From: Saposhnikovia divaricata
Lineage: Eukaryota; Streptophyta; Magnoliopsida; Apiales; Apiaceae
Length of the DNA stretch: 64,000 nucleotides
Direction of reading: 5' to 3'
Assembly: GCA_036435485.1 (NCBI GenBank)
Contig: CM071595.1
Span: 108,616,580-108,680,579, forward strand
The notes below the pieces were generated by a model. That model searched no databases and was not told the origin of the DNA. It saw only the letters and a list, made by a program, of their open reading frames with translations. Shown here in pieces: positions 30,344 to 44,621 of this stretch (position 1 is its first letter; each line of letters begins with the position of its first letter). The translations under genes were made by a program, and so were the position numbers.

Positions 30344-33207
30344 CTAACTTGGACAAGAGATACTGCAACTCAGTAGATGAAAGAACCTTGGCAAACAGAT
30401 CAGTAGGCTAGTCATTTGAGCCAATATGTTGAGTATAAACAAGACCAAATTTAAGATTTTAGCACACCAAATGACAGTCAATTTCGATATGCTTTGTACG
30501 CTCATGAAACACAGGATTAGAAGCAATGTATAAAGCAGATTGATTATCACAAAACAATGGAACAGGTGTGAGGTTGTCAATATGCAGCTTAGTCAAAAGA
30601 GAAACAATCCAAGAAACTTCACACACAGTATCAGCCATGCTTCGATATTCAGCTTCAACTGAAGATCGAGACACCACATGTTGTTTCTTACATTTCCAAG
30701 CAATAGCAGTACCACCTAAAGTGACACAATAACCAGTCAAAGACTGTCTAGTCAACTATCATCCACCCCAGTCAGCATCACAAAATACTTGAATAACAGG
30801 ATTATTATGAGATGGATAAAGTAACCCTTGAGTAACTGTACCATGAAGATATCGAACAAGTTTCAAAGCAGCATGCCAGTGAGTTGACTGAGGAGAATGC
30901 ATATATTGAGCAAGAACATGAACTGCATAGGACAGATCAGGTTTGGATATTGTTAGGTAAATATGCTTACCCACCAATCTCCTATAAGCAAACACATCTT
31001 GTAACAGAGGACTGTCAGACTCTTGTAACAAACTATGGTGCTGATCCATAGGAACAATAGATTTCTTAGACTGTAGATGCTCAAATTCAGTAAGAAGATC
31101 ACTGGTATATTTGTGTTGATTAATAAACAAACCAGTAGCATCTCTGGACACCTGAATACTAGGAAAATAATGCAAAGCTCCAAGATCCTTAATTTTGAAA
31201 TGAGTTCCCAGAAACTCAATAATGTGAGTCATAAGCTCAGAATTGTTACCAGTCGGTATCATGTCATCCACATAGACTAGCAAATATACCAGAGATGACC
31301 CTTGAGAATAGACAAACAAACTAGGATCACCTACAGTTTGTTGAAAACCAAAAGAGATCAATGCAGAGGATAAGGCAATAAACCATTGCCTTGGAGCCTG
31401 TTTAAGGCCATACAAGGACTTAAGTAGCTTGCATACCAGTTTTTGGTTAGGATATTTCTGGAGAATATGATCAGGAATCTTATAGCCAGGAGGACAAGTC
31501 ATATAAACTTCCTCATCTAACAGTCCATGCAAAAATGCATTGGTTACATCAAGTTAGGAAATAGACCAATGATTCATAGAGGCTAAGGCCAATAAAATTC
31601 TGAAAGAAGTCATTTTGGCCACAGGTGAAAAGGTCTCAAAATAATCCATATTAGCAGTTTGTGTAAAACCTTTAGCTACAAGACGAGCCTTGTACCTTTC
31701 AACCTTACCATCAGGTAGATATTTAACCTTATATATCCAACGACAAGCTACTGTTTTTTTATTAGCAGGTAAGGGCACTATGTCCCAAGTTTCATTAGCC
31801 TCAAGAGCTACTAACTCAACACTCATAGCTTGAAACCATTCAAGCACTTCAACAGCTTACTTATAGTGATCAGGTTCAACTATTTTCTCAGTAAGAGAAA
31901 TAGAATTAATCAGATGATTAGGTAAACCAGTATAGACATCAAACTTAGCTGGTACCTTTCTTTGTCTTTGAGGTCTAACAATAGGATCCTCCCTAGATGT
32001 ACTAGGTAAGACAGAAATCTCAGAAGAAGAACTCAAAGAATTCTGAGAAAAGAGTAACAGAATCCTGAGAATTCAGAGAAGAAGATTGACTAAAGTCAAA
32101 GTTCTCATTTTCTTGAGTTAAAGACTCAACAGATGATGCCTGTAAAGGGTCATCATCAACAAAAATTGAAGAAGGAGGAAACAAATTATGAGGAGACTGA
32201 CAATCAAGGTCTTTAAAAGGAAAGATAGTCTCAATGAACCTCACATCTCTTGAAACAAATACTTGTCTAGTGGACAGATCAAGCACTTTGTAGCCCTTCT
32301 TGGCATAGGGATATCCCAAAAATACACCCTTTACAGATCTTGATGCAAACTTATCAATAGGCTATGGAACTATAGTAGCATAACACAGAGAACCAAACAC
32401 TCTGAGTATATCAAAATCTGGCAAATAACCAAACAATATCTGATAAGGACTTTTATTCTATAAGATTCTGCTAGGAGTTCGATTGATAAGATATGCTGCA
32501 GTTAGCAAACAATCTCCCCAAAAAACTATAGGTAAATTTGCATGAAACCTAAGAGCCCTTGTACAATTGAGAAGATGTCTATGCTTTCGTTCTACTATTC
32601 CATTCTGCTGAGGAGTATACACAAATAAAGTTTGATGCTGAATACCTAGATCTTTAAGAAAAGAAGAAACTGAACTATTCACAAACTCAGTACCATTATT
32701 CGTACGCAGAATTTTAACAGTGGTAGAAAACTGAGTTTGAATCATCATAACAAATTCCTTAAGTATACAAGGAACAGAAGCCTTATCAGGCAACAAGTAC
32801 ACCCAAGTTGAACTAGACTTATCTTCCACTATAGTAAGAAAATAAGAACAATTACCATGTGTCTTAAACCTATAAGGTCCCCAAACATCAGCATGAACAA
32901 TATCAAACAGATGAATACTTTCATGTGTACTATCTGGAAAGCTTAGTCTGGATTGTTTTGCAAAACAGCAACTGTCACAAGTATCTATGAACTTTTCTGG
33001 AAATGAGAAAGGTAACAAGGTTACAACATTAGCAGGAGCATGACCAAGTCTGGCATGCCAAGTATCAATGCTAGGCATTTGAGCAGAAACCGAATTTGCA
33101 TTCTGAAGAATAGTTGAAGATCCTGAAGATTCACCATTCTGCTTATTTTTGCTGTGCTGACTTGATAACCTTGAATCTGTCAGTAAGTACAAACCATTTT
33201 CCTCTTT
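30344..33207 (-). pseudogene. pol: pol of a minus-strand Copia element (integrase, RT, RNase H), decayed
   Basis: Reading leftward: GAG-preintegrase (WHARLGHAPANVV, about 33070), integrase with HADVWGPYRFKTHGN (about 32880) and QQNGIVERKHRHLL (about 32590), a linker, RT start (RWIYKVKYLPDGKVERYKAR, about 31710), RT core with YVDD at 31263-31274, and RNase H with EAEYRSMADT (about 30650) and FCDNQSALYIA (about 30545). Frames break repeatedly (stops near 30756, 31550, 31850 and 32020; a gap at 32320-32457). The second integrase aspartate is replaced: the motif reads RTNNGTEF (Asn codon at 32698-32700). Gag and protease are missing because the Tekay element interrupts at 33208. Confidence 0.9.
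33203..33207. repeat. Presumed left target-site copy of the Tekay element (TCTTT)
   Basis: Five bases before the LTR start. The right copy is not visible because the 3' LTR is interrupted. Confidence 0.3.
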
Positions 33208-36200
33208 TATAACGACCTAGAATTTCTTTTCTCAATTTTATAAGTGTTTATTTAATTGTTAAAGGTGAATTATGTGATGTGAAAATTTTTATGAAGTCAA
33301 GATATATGTGAAATCATGTTTATGTGATTATGTAATGATTGGTATGTGTCGTATATGTTCGTTGAATTTTATTTGTATTTTTAGAGCATTAAAGTATTTT
33401 TAAAGTGCATTTTGAATCTTCCAAAAATCGTATAAAATCATTGGAGTTGTTTTAAAGCATGAAATCTTTTGAATTATCATCTTTGTGATATGATTTAGTT
33501 TTTAAAATTAGTGGGAGTATTTAATTATGGGTGTAAGTATTTTAAAATGATTTTAAAAGTTTATTGCATTAAAAAGCTTTATTGCATTAAAAAGCTTTAA
33601 ACTTGTAAAATTTATATAAAATTCATTTTTGACTCAAAAATTATTTTAAAAATATGGGGAGGTTTGTAATTTCATAAACTTCATTTTAGAATTTTAAAAA
33701 TTATTTTTCCCCTGATTTCCTATTTTATTTCGATTTTAAATGATTAAAAACAGAATTTCTAGATTTTTAGCATTGGTAAATTACGAAATTAGCCCTGTAT
33801 CTATATTACACCCGCACCGCCCACTTCTTTCTACATTTTTCTTCTGTTGATTGTCACGAACAGCTCTATTCTCTCTCTTTTGCTCTTTCAACCTCTACTC
33901 ACTTCTCTCCTCACATGCAAGGTCAAATCCTTGTTGTTTCTTTGATCTAACCCCGGATTATAACTCCTTGTTGTCTCTAGTTTATTCTCCTACCTTGATC
34001 ATGTTGATTCGTGTGAGTATATATATATATATACCCGTATGTATATATACGAATTTATGAGATGAAATTAATGGATTCTTGTTATTTGATGATGTATATA
34101 CTCGGATCGTTGCATACAAGAGTTTTATGTTTCGGAATTTTTTTGTTATTTGAATATATACATGTATGTGTGAATTATAGGAGTTGTTAGTTGCTAATCT
34201 AAGAGCTTAGATGATATTCTTGATACTAATTATGTTTTTGCTAAGTATTAATTTCTAAGGTACTGTTTTGCATGTGAAATTATAGGAAAGGTTAGTTGAT
34301 TTTCAGATTTGTTAGTAGTAAAACCTGCTACTGTTAATAAATTCATTTAGTGATTATTTGAGGTCGGTTTTTAAAACTAATTGCATATTTAGATTCCTTG
34401 CGAAAAGATACATGGAATAGGCTGTAAAATCATGCTAATCGGATTAGAAACTAATGAGTTATGGTCGGTCAAAGTTGGGTTATTATAAGTGACTTCTGGA
34501 TTTTATCCCTGAAATTTGAAAAATAATATTTAATCGAGTACTTGTTCAAAATTTATGAGCCTTACCATTCTGGAAAGGTCTCAGAATTGTCTTCACGTTT
34601 CGTGTTCTGTACTTTTTCACTTGAATTCATCTTTATGCAGTAAAGTGGCATTCTTTGGGACTGATCGGTTCAGATTTTATCTTTGATTGCCTATTTGTAA
34701 GATAATTAAGATTTGTCGTAATATTGGTGAAATGGTTAAGTATAAGTATGGTATTAGTTATAAGTAGATTGTGTTTGGGCTTGTAGGTGGATTTGTAATC
34801 CATCGGATTGGTATTAATTGGTTTTGAGCCGGATGTTTCCGGCGGGATAGTCCATTTTACAAAGGAAACTCTGCCCGATTTTTGCTAGAATTATAAGTTG
34901 TAAAGTCTATAGTATCAAGTTATAAGTTGATTATAAGTCAAGGTGATGTTATGTGTTAAGTGTTTAAGTGGCAGTCATGAACTGTTTGTGCTAAGTGTTA
35001 TATGCTAAGTGCTTTAGTGACGTATATGATAAATATGCTCTATGTGTTATGTGCTTAAGTACTTATCTGATTGTGCTAGATTGTCTGGTAAGTATAACTC
35101 GTATGTGTTATGTATGTTAAATTATTAAGCGTTATAGGAACCGTTTCGGTAGAATAGAGTTAGACGATTGAGGATTATAGTGTACTGAAATAGTACTTTA
35201 CCTTATTATAGGTGCAAGTAGGAAGCTGGTAAGAAGTCATTATGCGTGTAGATGGAATTTCAAGAACGAAGATATTTATCGGATTTGACTAATATATTGA
35301 TATCGAGCCGGACCAATTATAGAAGAAAGATTGATGTATAGTCGATTAGAGACCGTCATATAAAGAAGTAGAGACTGACGCAAAGTGAGTAACGAATCGA
35401 TGTATTGGAATCAGTACTACGTATATTGATGCAAGTGTTTCTATTCCTCAATTATTGTTCAAGTGAAGCATATCTGCTCCTGTTATTTATCTTATATTTC
35501 ATTCAAATTAATGTGCAATTAATCTGTACCCTCTGGTATCATTCCATTAAGTTATCTTGTGATCTATCATTCGATATACATTGATTGCTACGCATCCTAC
35601 AACCCTTATTCTGATTAACAATGAACTTTGATTCTGTAACTTGTTCCTTGATTTAAACTTAGACCTATTTTATGTCTATCACCTTATACCCTGCGAACCC
35701 AGTTAGACTTTTAAATTTTAGATACGGTTTCCTGAAACTTAAAACCTTTTTTATAATTTATTGATTAATAACTTCTTTCAGTATATCAAACCATGTTTTC
35801 TCAACTTCTATCTTACCAATTATTATTTAAAAGAACCAAGTTTTACTAAACCCCTATTCTAAAGAATCAGGTTTTGACAGACCATGTCTTAGAGAATCAT
35901 GAACTTTTGAAATTGGCTTTAAATGAACCTTACCTTGACAAAACTTTATTTTAAGAAGCTATATGTTATTCAAGCCTGTTTTGAAACTCGTAATTAAACG
36001 AACCTTGATTTAGAAAAGTGAGATTTATTTATTATGCTATATCTAATCATTGTTTTATTGATATAAAACCTTTATCTTTATAATCTGATTTACTACCCTG
36101 CTTTAACCGTCTATATTGTTCTTGAATCCTATAACTTGATCAGTTGCCTTTAAACTAATCATAATTCACATCTCTGACCTTTGACTCGAATATATTTTCT

Positions 36201-37421
36201 TGTACCCTGATCAAAGCCTTGATTACCTTTGAGTCTATATCTTTTCTATCCAGACTTGTACCTTATGCCTTGATGTCAGAAAACTTTGTCAAACCCTTTG
36301 ACTTTTATCATTACAAATCAAAATGAGATATTTTTGTAAAACGCTTTGAAGTTACTTAGACTGGGTTGATCTATTATCAGTGAGTCGAAGGTACTTCAGG
36401 GTAAAGGTTTTTGAAAGGATTAAGTATTAAAATGTTTTACGAAGTTAAAAAGAGTTTTTCAAATCTTAATATTTTTAAAATGGATTTTATAAAATGTTAG
36501 GAACTCCGTCTAAATGGTTTTCACGGATTCCTAACGATTGGAGAGACGGGACGAACGGGTAATGCTGGTTCCGTCGGTTTAGTATGTATTAGTGTAGTTC
36601 TGGTCTGCCTAGTTCGCCACCTTTATAGGCCAATGTGTTGCCTCTTGGGAACCCAAGCAATCCTAATGAGAGGAAATGATGTCCAGAGGGACTCTATGTC
36701 CGGTATGGGGACTTTATGGGCTGATCAGCCATATTGTCTATTTTAATAAAAATCTCCAATCAGTTTTCTTAAAGTGATGATTACTTTTAATTTATTATGA
36801 AATGAAGTTGGTTTACCACTTGAAATGTCGATTGCTTTACACAGATTTTGAAATATCTACTGCTGCTTTATTTATGAAATTATGCTCTACCATTATCAGA
36901 TGCCAGTATTGTTTTCTCCAGCATGTCTATTGCTATATTGTTATCAGTTGATCCCCCTGTCATATTCAGGTGTCAGTATCAGTTATGTTTTGTAGAATGA
37001 AAAGTTTAATCCTCTAATGGAAATTGAATTACTCTCTCCAGTTAAATTGATAATTGATATTGTTCATTAATGAATTATTGAAATGTTGATTGTTTCACTA
37101 TATTCTTAACTTGCTGAGCATTGTTCGCTAATTCTTGCTTTATTTTCCCTCCCCCTTTCTGTTAGGGTTGTGGACTGACTACCTGTGAATGACATTTCGA
37201 TTGAGAGCAATGAGGTGTTCTCTAAAGAATAGATTACAGAGTTAGCATGGACCGCGCTTCAGATAAGAAGGTATAGTAGTTATAATAGTTGTAATTTAGT
37301 TTCTTGTTTCACACTATAACCTAAGATCGATCCTTGTTGAGGGGTCGTCTGTATGATTAAGTTTTACTTAATTGTATTGGTTGTGGCACCAAATCCTGAC
37401 CCCGGAATTGGGGACGTCACA
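33208..37421 (+). repeat. 5' LTR of Tekay-like Gypsy element (4.2 kb)
   Basis: Starts TATAACGACCTAGAATTT. The same start recurs at 54412 right after a polypurine tract, which fixes the left end. The right end ...GACGTCACA at 37421 is two bases before a Met-tRNA primer site. A length of 4.2 kb fits Tekay/Del chromoviruses, known for long LTRs. No gene is supported inside, and short open frames such as 33851-34060 are chance. A palindromic (TA)n run lies near 34020. Confidence 0.85.
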
Positions 37422-37423
37422 GG

Positions 37424-37436
37424 TTGGTATCAAAGC
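37424..37436 (+). promoter_or_regulatory. Primer-binding site of the Tekay-like element
   Basis: TTGGTATCAAAGC, one change from the Met-tRNA primer site. Confidence 0.75.
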
Positions 37437-39730
37437 AACAGGTTATGGTCACTGAAACAAGTTAGGACAATTAGGAGTAAGTATTTAAGCTAGATGTTTG
37501 GTAGAACGATTTAAGATAAGGTTCGTCTTAGGATTTTAAGATGAGAGTTGCGCCTTTATTTAGTATTTCGACATATCGTGCGAATAGGAGATCGATTCAT
37601 CCAAAGAAACGGCTATGGACGAGGTAAATAATTCGGAGCTACAAGTTTGGAAGACATCATCTGAAGACCCTCGTATACTTTTTAGGATTCCTTCTGTGAC
37701 TTTAGCTACATCACGGACGTTATAGACAGAGTACGAGAAGAACTATAAGCATGATGCAAACGCGAATACCGATATTTGTTTGGAGTAAGGGCGTAACTAT
37801 TCCGTATTAGCCATTGCTCTTATTTAATTCCATGTCTGAGAGAATTGTTTTAAAAAGGAATCGATTCTTATTATCATTCTGAATTTTTGTAATTAATTCA
37901 CGGTTTATATTGTCACTAAAGCATTTGTTGCGAAGTGATGATTAAAAATCGAGAATGAATTGAGATCTTCTTAATTATTCAACTCATTATTGTCAGGCCG
38001 GTTTTGGCAACTAAGTGTATTAGCGCTTAGTCGATAAGAGTGAGATTATGTGTAATTATGAATTTCTTAAATGTTTGTTTAATCAATAGTTGATGCATCC
38101 GTGTGATGATCAATTATACTTCAGTTTTTTAGAAGCTTTGTATATCAGATATACCTAAACACAATCCTATTCTTTCCGAAATGTCCTTATTTTCAGAGGA
38201 TACTCGATCCCACTTTAAATACGAAAATTTTTGTGATTCTTGAACCCATTTTTCCCTGTATATTTAATCTCTTGTATTCAAACTGGGATGAACAACCTTA
38301 TGTAAATAGGGGATTCAGGGACATCCTATCTTTGTGATAGAAGTCTAGTGGGACGCCACTTATTGTGTTTGTCATGAAAGTACTAAAGGCTGGCCACCTT
38401 TTTGTACTAGGGCGGTTGACCTAATTGACAAATGCAACCTGATAAAAGTTCGGCGATCATATTGATCTCTCGGTTAAATTCTTTTATGAAAATTCTTTTG
38501 AACAAAACTCAGTTTATATTCACACATGTCGATACCTATTCATTTTATTGATTCATTTTGCTAGAAACCCTTATGAATCCTAAAGTTGTCAGTGATTGGA
38601 AATAGCAAAGGAAGATACGATGACATCCTAAGTGGTTAAGGTTATATATACGTCAATGGAGAATTGATTAAGCAAGTTTGAGAGGATGATATTGCAATAG
38701 GGATTGGATATTAAGCCGGTTTACTCAATGGATTCACAACATATGTAAAAGGTTCGATATTACTGAAAACTGAATAAAGATAAAGAGCAAGTAACAAGGG
38801 TATCAGAATATTATTTTGGGAAGGTCGAGAGTTAATTGATGGTAGAGATATTTGGAATATGGTAATTGTGCCGATGAAGGATTATTTATGAACATTTGAT
38901 TATTATATGTTTTATTTTGGATATAGTAGATGGAATATCACAAGATTTGGGTTATTTTTAGACCAACTGTTGAATATAAATTTTAAAATCAAAACATGAT
39001 AGCTTGAGAAAAGCATAGCAAAGTTAGATAGTTTGTTTCTAAGAAATTTCAACAGAAAGTGAAGTTTTGGATAAAGAGTAAAGTGATTGGGTTGGAGTTA
39101 ATAATTTATGTGAGTATAGTTTAAAGAGTCGTGATTATTGGTAATAAAGGAGATTTGATTAAGATGGAATAAGATGATAAGAAAAAAAACGGAGAATCAA
39201 GAAATTTTGAGAATTGCTTTGATAGAAGACAAGGAAATCAGTTAAACATGGATGTAGGATATGGAAGAAAATTGGAATAGTAAGGTAAGGTAGCCATCCA
39301 TAAGATATGAATTAGCAGAGAATAGCAAGATCTCCAGTGTCGAAAGAAAGAAGTTCAAAAGGAAGCATACTGAAATTTGTACCAAGATAAATATCGAGAG
39401 TTGCAAGTCTAATTGAAAAGAAAGTTATATCATGAGTGTTAGAATCAGAAGCTCAAGGACATTTCCTCAAGGATTGTATCAAGTCTGTCTCTATAAACAC
39501 TACGATAAGAGTAACAAAAAACTATTACCTACCAATTACTTGGAAGTGAGAAAATTTTGACATGATTAGGAAAGAGGCTATTAAGAATATGGATTGGTTG
39601 ATTGATTATGACGTACAGATTGGATATAGAAAGAATTAGGTGAAACTAAGAAATTGAGAATGAAAATGAAGTTTAATTTCAAGGATAGAAGCAAGACAAG
39701 AAATTTTTGACGATCATGTAAGTGAAGTGA
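37437..39730 (+). pseudogene. gag: Decayed gag-protease region of the Tekay-like element
   Basis: No long frame survives. The region lies exactly where gag and protease should be, between the primer site and the recognisable protease-RT junction (39740 on). Frequent stops and indels have removed clear motifs. Identification is by position only. Confidence 0.5.
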
Positions 39731-41691
39731 TTATTACGACAAGGTTGTGAAGCGTATCTAGCACAGGTGGTTGATGTAGAAAAGCAAGTTCCAAGAAGGG
39801 AAGGCATACCCATTGTGAATGAATTTCCAGACGTATTTCCCGAAGAATTGCCCGATTTACCTCCAGACCGAGAAGTTGAATTTATGATCGATTTAGCACT
39901 TGGAACCGAACCTGTTTCTAAGGCACCCTATCGAATTACACATGCTGAAATGAGAGAGTTAGCTACCCAATTATATGATCTATTGGATAAAGGAGTGATA
40001 AGGCCAAGTGTGTCTCCGTAGGGAGCACGAGTGTTGTTTGTCAAGAAAAAGGGATGGAAGCAAGAGGCGAAGTATTGGCTATAGAGAGCTCAACAAGTTA
40101 ACTATCAAGAATAAGTACCAATTATCAAGGATAGATGATCTGTTTGACCAACTTAAAGGAGCTGCACATTTTTTTTAGATTGACTTAAGATCTAGATACC
40201 ATCATTAAAGATTAATCCCGATGATATTCCGAAGACTGCATTTCGCACGCGATATGGACATTATGAATTTTTAGTGATGGCTTTCGGATCGACGAATGCG
40301 ACAGCAGTGTTTATGAATTTAATGAATCGAGTATTCAAGAAGTATCTGGACAAGTTCGTGATTGTATTTATTGATGACATCTTGATGTACTCAAGATCCC
40401 CCGAAGAACATGCCGAGCACCTGACGATCATAATGGAGACCCTAAGGAAGGAGAGGTTATATACCAAGTTTTCTAAATGTGAGTTTTAAATGGAAGACGT
40501 TAAATTTTTAGGACATGTTATTAGCCGAGAAGGAATCAGAGTGGATACCGCAAAGATTGAAGCCGTAGTAAATTGGAGTAGACAAAGGATTCCTACTGAA
40601 GTAAGAAGTTTTCTAGGATTGGCTAGTTATTACCGGAGAATTGTTCAAGATTTCTCGAAGATAGCCACACCTTTGAATAAATTGATTAGAAGGATGAGAA
40701 GTTCATTTTGGAGTGATAAGTGTGAGGAGAGTTTTCAAGAGTTAAAAAAGAGATTGGTTTCAGCACCAGTGTTAGTGTTACCAGATGATCAAGGAAATTT
40801 TGTTATTTACAGTGATGCTTGCAACATGGAAATGTTATCGCGTATACTTCGAAACAACTTAAACCGCACGAGTAAAAATACCCGACATATGATTTGGAGT
40901 TAACTGAAATTGTGTTCACGCAGAAGATTTGGAGACATTATTTGTACGGAGAGAAGTGTGAGATTTTTACGGATCATAAGAGCCTGAAGTATATACTCAC
41001 CCAAAAGGAGTTGAACATGAGATAAAGGAGATGTTTAAAACTGATCAAGAATTATGAATGCACAATAAGTTATTGTCTAGGAAAATGTTGTAGCTGATGC
41101 ATTAAGTAGGAAGGAGAAGTTGAATACGTTGACTATGCCAAAGGAGTTATTTTGAGAATTTGAGAAGTTACATTTGAAGTTTATGATTCAAAGACTGCTG
41201 ATGAGTTTCTTAATACGATGACCTTTCAACCAGAATTGTTAGAGAAGATTTGGAGATGTCAAGAGGAAGTTACGAATTACGGGATGAATACATTGACTTG
41301 TGAGGAGATTTGTACCCAGAAGGACGAATAAAGTATTTTAAGATTTTTCAAGAAAATATGGATTCCTAACATTCTAGAGTTAAAGAGTAAAATTTTAAGT
41401 GAGGTTATAGCTCGAGACATTCAATTCACCCTGGAAGCATTATGATGTATCAAGATTTGAAGAAGCATTTCGAATGGTCAGATATGAAACGAGAGATTGC
41501 TGAATGGATAAGTAGGTGTTATATATGTCAAAGAGTCAAAGTAGAACATCAGAAATCGAGTGGATTGTTGCAACCATTGGATATACTTGAATGGAAGTGG
41601 GAACATTTAGCTATGGATTTCATAGTAGGACTGCCTAAGACTAGAGCTAACCACAATACAATTTGGGTTATTATTGAGCGACTAACGAAGT
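39731..41691 (+). pseudogene. pol: pol of Tekay-like chromovirus, part 1 (RT, RNase H, integrase N-part)
   Basis: The frame reads through the protease-RT hinge (CEAYLAQ, EFPDVFPEELPDLPPDRE near 39820) into RT. Stops and a frameshift lie at 40019-40270. RT resumes at about 40270 with YGHYEFLVM and the catalytic FIDDILMYS near 40366, is interrupted by TAA at 40487-40489, then continues with KFLGHVISREG and RSFLGLASYYRRIV. RNase H (TDHKSLKYI near 40970) is frameshifted. The integrase zinc-finger and core start (CYICQRVKVEHQK near 41520, MDFIVGLPKTRANHN near 41615) are clear. At 41691 the Athila-like element interrupts inside the integrase core. Gypsy order (RT, RNase H, integrase) is as expected. 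Confidence 0.9.
41687..41691. repeat. Target-site duplication, left copy (GAAGT)
   Basis: GAAGT immediately left of the Athila-like element. The identical GAAGT lies immediately right, at 53522-53526. Confidence 0.9.
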
Positions 41692-43180
41692 TGTTAGCAC
41701 AAAATTACGCAAGCGCACGTAGTCACAAGTAATATAATTAAAGTTCGTTCCGCAGAGATCTGGTTAAATTTAAATCAGTAAATATGCCTATGCAACAATG
41801 TTTGGTTTTAATCCACTGGTAAGACAATTAACAAGAATGAGGTTTTAATTATCTAAATTAACTAGGATGCAAATTATTAAGCTAGGAATAATTAACTAAT
41901 GAGAATTAAATATGAATTACTTATATGAGATAAAACATGGAATCCTAATTTCATTATCTACTTCACTTAGAGTCGCAGCCTTTAATCAATACATGTGATG
42001 GTTTTGATATCTGATCGGATAACACGAAACAAGTAAAAGTTACCTCTCGGTATACTAGCACCAAACTACACATACATCCACAAAAGAGATAGAAGATGAG
42101 TAGACACCTATTATGTTTAGACCCTATATCTCTATAGAATTTGAAAACATAGAGGTTTATGCACAAGTTATCCACATAGATCACATAAGGTAGCATAATA
42201 TCTCTATTTACGCCACAAATCATGATGTTAAAACATCAACCTATCCTATGCTAGCATGGCAAGTTCTAAATCTCAAGATAGACTCTCGTTTAGCAAGAGA
42301 TTAACATATTAGATGTTAGCTACGCATCTAAATTCATGAAGCATGACCATACAAGAATATCAAGAATTCACCACACATAAATCTTTAAAGCATATAAACT
42401 ACTAAGCTACATAGATAAATCCATTAGGATCCCATGACAACGATTAGTTCATAGTTGAACCGTTCGTCACCATGGGATTAGATGAAAACATGATATTAAA
42501 CAAGATAAGAAAGAAAGAAGCAATAATATTAATAAAAACAAAAGTTGAGAGAACAAATCTATAATCCAAAGTATACAAAAGATGAAGTAGATCTAGATCT
42601 TTGTTTGTCACCGAGCTTGAATCCTTCTCCACTTTTCTCTCTTGCAGTTCTACGTTACAATAATAAAAATCTGATACAAATTACATGGTAGGATGTGTTT
42701 AAATAGACTCTAGAAGTCTTGTCCAATAAGCAATTACCTTCTATTACAATTAGAATTCGATTAAGGTACCAAAAACTGCCCAAAATACAATTAGAATTAG
42801 AAAAAGGGAAAAACTGGAATATTTCTGCATGGCTTATCATAGAACACGTGCGCGATTTTATTCAGCACGTCCCCTGCACCTGCTATCTATCCCAGGTTGT
42901 AGGAAATCTCTCAAGCTTCGCATGAGCTGTAAGATCGCTGAAAACGGACTTCTAGAACTCCAGATATGGCCAAAATAGTGTAGACTGTGCAACCTTCCCG
43001 GAAAATCCGAATTTAAATCAATTACTCCTCCAAACACGATAGAAGCATCACCCATAATCGACATTCTTGTAAGTCTGCACAACTAAGCAAAACACATCAA
43101 AACTACAATAAACTTGAGGCCAAGTCAATCAATTTAAGCCGAATTTAAGCGATCCAAGTGGATATAAAATCCACTTATCA
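41692..43180 (-). repeat. 3' LTR of the Athila-like element
   Basis: Minus strand TGATAAGTGG to GCTAACA. Same length as its partner at 52033-53521. A TATTTAAAC promoter candidate lies at 42698-42706 on the minus strand. Open frames inside are not genes. Confidence 0.96.
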
Positions 43181-43193
43181 CACCCCCAAACTT
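43181..43193 (-). promoter_or_regulatory. Polypurine tract of the Athila-like element
   Basis: On the minus strand TTTAAGTTTGGGGGTG abuts the 3' LTR. Confidence 0.85.
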
Positions 43194-44621
43194 AAACCGA
43201 TGCTTGTCCTCAAGCATAAACAATTACAACTAACTAACTAGTACGACTTCCGTAGGTGATCACGATTGCATTTGGCATATGCAACAAGCCCTTTAAACCC
43301 CTAGGCAGCCCTAGTGGACGAGTAAGGTCTCGTGAGGGCCTATAGTGAATGAACCCACAAAATCCATTTAACCTAATGCAATGCAATGCATGAATGCAAC
43401 TAGAATGAAAATGCAACGATCCCCTTCAAACTAACCAAAACCAACTAGCAAGCAAATATCTTAGAGAATGCAACCAAATCCAAATAGAGCTCGACCAAGT
43501 TCCCGTATACTAATAATACATGAACAGAAACGTGCGTGTGTGCAATGCTCATCAGAAATACTCCCAAAACTAGGTCAATGATCATACATGCACTTCGTCA
43601 AGACAATCACAGGTTTATAAATAGAATAGACTGTAGACACTTCATAACCTAGAAACACCTCCATCCTTATCCAAGGTAGACAAGAATTCATGCTTTATTA
43701 CTAACTACTATGACACATATATACAAGCATGCTTATTTAACCGTGCAATGGATGAGACCCCGAAAGGCTTATACAATAATACCCATGTAACGAGCGTTGG
43801 GTTAGTGGATCCCAGACTAGAAAAGCCTTAGGTCACTAGGCACAAAGTCCCCGAGAACTTAATAGCTCGAGTATTAAAGAGCTCACCCTAGTTAATTTTG
43901 CATATAAACAATTGACACTTTTGACTTTTTTTTTTCTTTTTCTGTTTTTTTTTCTAATTTTTTTATTCTATGCAATCTGGAATGAGAATTCTCAATTCCA
44001 ACCCTAGACTACTCATATAAATATGAGCCGGCTACTAGCCATTTTACATCTAGCCATTATTGACAATTATTTACATTTTAATCATGAAATCCCTGTTTTC
44101 CCCCAAACTTAGACTTAACTGTTCTAGGCCATCAAGGGAATAACGAAAATTCTAAATATAAACAGGTGATTAAATCTCAAAACATCCAAACAAGCATGAC
44201 CTCAACCTAGCCCAAAAGCACCCAATGAGACTCTGTAATTGGTTTTGTTTCCGAAACACATAATTCAATTTCATAGAAACTATAAGTCAACCCTCTATTC
44301 ATCATTACCACACTCAATTAGACACCTACCTACCAATCAGAATTAGCTCGCTTTAAGGGATCATGAAATATGCATGCCATGAAATGCAACTAATATGAAC
44401 TCACATGGTATACGAAACAAAAAAAAACAAAATGTCCTATATGAAACAAACATAAATAATACGAACAAACATGCATGAATTACTACTAACATACAAAACA
44501 TGACATCTATATGCACACATAATACAACAACAACTACTAATCCCTCAAACCACCCCCAAACTTAAAATATTCAATGTCCGCATTGAATGGAAGCAAATAC
44601 GAGGGATAGCAGAAAACATAC
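43194..44621 (-). other. 3' untranslated region of the Athila-like element
   Basis: About 1.4 kb without a supported gene, between the third ORF and the polypurine tract. A T-rich run (minus-strand A-rich) lies at 43927-43970. Confidence 0.6.

Noticed and set aside
33851..34060. Small open frame inside the Tekay LTR
   Set aside because: No features, and located in a 4.2 kb LTR of AT-rich sequence with a microsatellite. Chance frame.
42444..43082. Several short frames in the Athila-like LTR, repeated at 52785-53423
   Set aside because: They recur only because the LTR is duplicated, and they carry substitutions between copies without signs of coding constraint.
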